Of a stretch of DNA of 21,208 nucleotides, positions 20,128 through 21,208 are shown one piece after another. Under the pieces are notes generated by a model. It was not told where the DNA came from, did no database searches, and saw only the letters and a program-made list of their open reading frames with translations. Made by a program: the position numbers and the translations under genes. Source of the DNA: CAINDZ01 sp041908585 (GTDB lineage Bacteria > Krumholzibacteriota > Krumholzibacteriia > LZORAL124-64-63); the NCBI GenBank assembly GCA_041908585.1, contig JAYRFB010000035.1, positions 1 through 21,208 of the forward strand, in the 5' to 3' direction. Each line of letters opens with the position of its first letter. The first letter of the stretch is position 1.

Positions 20128-20862
20128 ATGAGCCTGCGCCAATCCCGACTGATCGCGATCACCATGGCCGGCCTGCTGGCGGCCGGCGGCTGCCAGGGCC
20201 AGCCCGCCGGGCAGCAGAACGGCGCCGACGCGCGGAATGGCTCGCCGGCGCCCGCCTCCGCGCAACCGCAGGTCGACGGCCGGCTCGAGGGCGGCCTGCG
20301 GATCGTCACGCTCGACGCGACACAGGCGGCGCCCGTCGTGCGCGTGTACCGGGGCGACTACGTGCAGCTGGCGCTGCCCGGCGGCGGGCCGTTCACCGTC
20401 ACCGTCGACTCGCTGAAGCAGTCGTGGACCTGGCCCGTGCCCGAGGGCGGCAAGCCCTACCTGAAGATGTCTGAGGCCGGCCGCTACGCATTCACCGCGG
20501 GCCAGGTGAGCGGGACGTTCGAGGTGATCGAGTACCGGGCCGCTGCCTACCGCGAGCTGACGGCGGCCGAGGCGACGAAGGTCATCGCCAACCTGAAGCC
20601 GTTCGTGCTGGACGTGCGCACGCCGGGCGAATTCGCCGGCGGCCACCTGGAGGGCGCCACGCTGCTGCCGATCCAGCAGATGCAGGCGCGGATCGGCGAA
20701 CTGGCCGCGCGACGCGACGAGTCGGTGTTCATCTACTGCCAGACGGGCAACCGCAGCACGGTGGCGGCGAAGCTGCTCATCGATGCCGGGTTCAGCAACG
20801 TGATGAACCTGCGGCGCGGCATCGTGGAATGGAAGGCGGCGGGACTGCCGGTCGTGAAGTAG
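20128..20862 (+). CDS. lipoprotein with cupredoxin-like and rhodanese domains
   Basis: A 244-residue lipoprotein. The signal ends in LLAAGGC (lipidated Cys22), followed by a disordered Gly/Gln/Pro/Ala stretch (23-50). Residues about 56-136 form a small beta domain (VVRVYRGDYVQLALPGG...FTVTVDSLKQSWTW...GRYAFTAGQVSGTFEVIEY) with cupredoxin-like strands but no obvious His/Cys/Met copper set. The C-terminal rhodanese domain (about 141-244) keeps DVRTPGEFAGGHLEGA (162-177) and the active loop YCQTGNRS with Cys204. Rhodaneses move sulfane sulfur or serve as sulfur-binding modules; envelope-anchored ones may bind sulfide or redox partners. It follows the M64 gene by 17 nt with a GGAG site and is the last gene before a terminator-like hairpin. 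Confidence 0.88.
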   Translation: MSLRQSRLIAITMAGLLAAGGCQGQPAGQQNGADARNGSPAPASAQPQVDGRLEGGLRIVTLDATQAAPVVRVYRGDYVQLALPGGGPFTVTVDSLKQSWTWPVPEGGKPYLKMSEAGRYAFTAGQVSGTFEVIEYRAAAYRELTAAEATKVIANLKPFVLDVRTPGEFAGGHLEGATLLPIQQMQARIGELAARRDESVFIYCQTGNRSTVAAKLLIDAGFSNVMNLRRGIVEWKAAGLPVVK

Positions 20863-20885
20863 CCGCTGCCGATCGCGGGCAAGGC

Positions 20886-20914
20886 AGGGCCGGCTCCCGA
20901 CGGGGCCGGCCTTT
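20886..20914 (+). terminator. terminator-like hairpin after the M64/rhodanese operon
   Basis: AGGGCCGGC (20886-20894) pairs with GCCGGCCTT (20905-20913, one G-U), and CCC/GGG within the loop can extend the stem. The arm ends in TTT followed by GGCTT. It starts 24 nt after the rhodanese stop codon. The T tract is short, so termination may be partial. Confidence 0.6.
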
Positions 20915-20952
20915 GGCTTGGGTTGTGCCTCCGAGATTGTGTCTACCATTGG

Positions 20953-20970
20953 CGTTCCCCGTCGGGGACG
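20953..20970. terminator. hairpin after the minus-strand gene at the right edge
   Basis: TCCCC/GGGGA with a 3-nt loop and flanking CG pairs, 16 nt past the stop codon of the partial gene on the minus strand. No U tract follows, so it could be a weak terminator or chance GC pairing. Confidence 0.3.
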
Positions 20971-20985
20971 TCACTGCCCGCTCGC

Positions 20986-21208
20986 TCAAACTGCGTATTT
21001 CAGCTCATGCGCCCGCTGCCGAGCCAGCACCCGCGTCCGCACCCGCCCCCAGTAGTACTCCTGCCACCGCGCCGGCAACGCCGTCCGCGTCACGAACATC
21101 CGCCGCTCCAATACGTCACTGACCTCGAGCCTCCGATCCAGCATCCCCCGTGCCTGGGCCGGCGTCGGGCTGCCCCGAGCCTTCTCCCGTCGACCCTTCA
21201 GGTAGTTC
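20986..21208 (-). CDS. C-terminal end of a gene of unknown function, cut by the right edge
   Basis: An open frame enters from the right edge and runs 73 codons to TGA (20988-20986). The end of the protein is very Arg-rich: NYLKGRREKARGS, then MLDRRLEVSDVLERRMFVT, then LPARWQEYYWGRVRTRVLAR, ending AHELKYAV. It is convergent with the M64/rhodanese operon, with hairpins in between. The basic, aromatic character would fit a nucleic-acid-binding protein or a transposase end, but I recognise no family and see no inverted repeats marking an element edge here. Confidence 0.5.
   Translation of the reverse strand, partial: NYLKGRREKARGSPTPAQARGMLDRRLEVSDVLERRMFVTRTALPARWQEYYWGRVRTRVLARQRAHELKYAV

Noticed and set aside
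20986..21208. Right-edge gene as a transposase end
   Set aside because: Arg-rich and aromatic, which is suggestive, but no catalytic motif, terminal inverted repeat or target duplication is visible within the window.

Overview
The window is GC-rich throughout (roughly 70% by eye). It comes from a diderm bacterium: it encodes two lipobox lipoproteins, secreted proteases, L,D-transpeptidases and an LpxL/HtrB-type acyltransferase relative. The mix (S8 subtilase with a long pro-region, M64 metallopeptidase, SpmA-SpmB fusion, DUF2797, paired Smr proteins) would suit a GC-rich FCB-type lineage (Krumholzibacteria/Eisenbacteria-like) or a myxobacteria-like group. That placement is inference; there is no rRNA or other phylogenetic marker here. 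I saw no tRNA, rRNA, CRISPR array or complete mobile element.

Layout. From 14642 down to 1 every gene is on the minus strand. In transcription order this stretch holds a TrmB-type regulator and a secreted aspartic protease with a PDZ domain; a DUF2797 protein; a 550-bp non-coding gap with an AT-rich promoter and several hairpins; a cell-envelope operon (DUF4398-like lipoprotein, two L,D-transpeptidases, an exported protein of unknown role); a three-gene cluster that looks like an undescribed RiPP (ribosomally made, modified peptide) system (6907 to 4366); and a housekeeping run (two Smr-domain proteins, a pteridine-reductase-like SDR, a lone divergent GroES-like protein, a YihY/BrkB membrane protein, OsmC). 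The window opens inside an S8 subtilase with its own promoter.

Divergent from the TrmB gene is an SpmA-SpmB fusion on the plus strand (14764-15990). Near-consensus promoters face both ways, and an inverted repeat covers the regulator's start codon. Next come a small zinc-ribbon/membrane protein, a membrane protein plus XRE-regulator pair (minus), and, after an AT-rich divergent intergenic region, a fused ArsR-DUF2087-GIY-YIG protein. An M64 peptidase and a cupredoxin-like/rhodanese lipoprotein follow as a pair, closed by a terminator-like hairpin. A minus-strand gene of unknown function is cut by the right edge.

Most interesting is 4366-6907. A 92-residue Cys-Gly-rich candidate precursor is followed by a perfect 8-bp stem-loop, an HtrB/LPLAT-like acyltransferase whose catalytic acid is replaced by Gln, and an M50 (S2P-like) membrane metalloprotease. 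The three genes are joined by TTGA and GTGA stop/start overlaps. Also notable are a set of identical 12-bp palindromes between 16038 and 18161, the ArsR-DUF2087-GIY-YIG fusion with an internal ribosome binding site, and the TrmB/SpmAB divergent control region.
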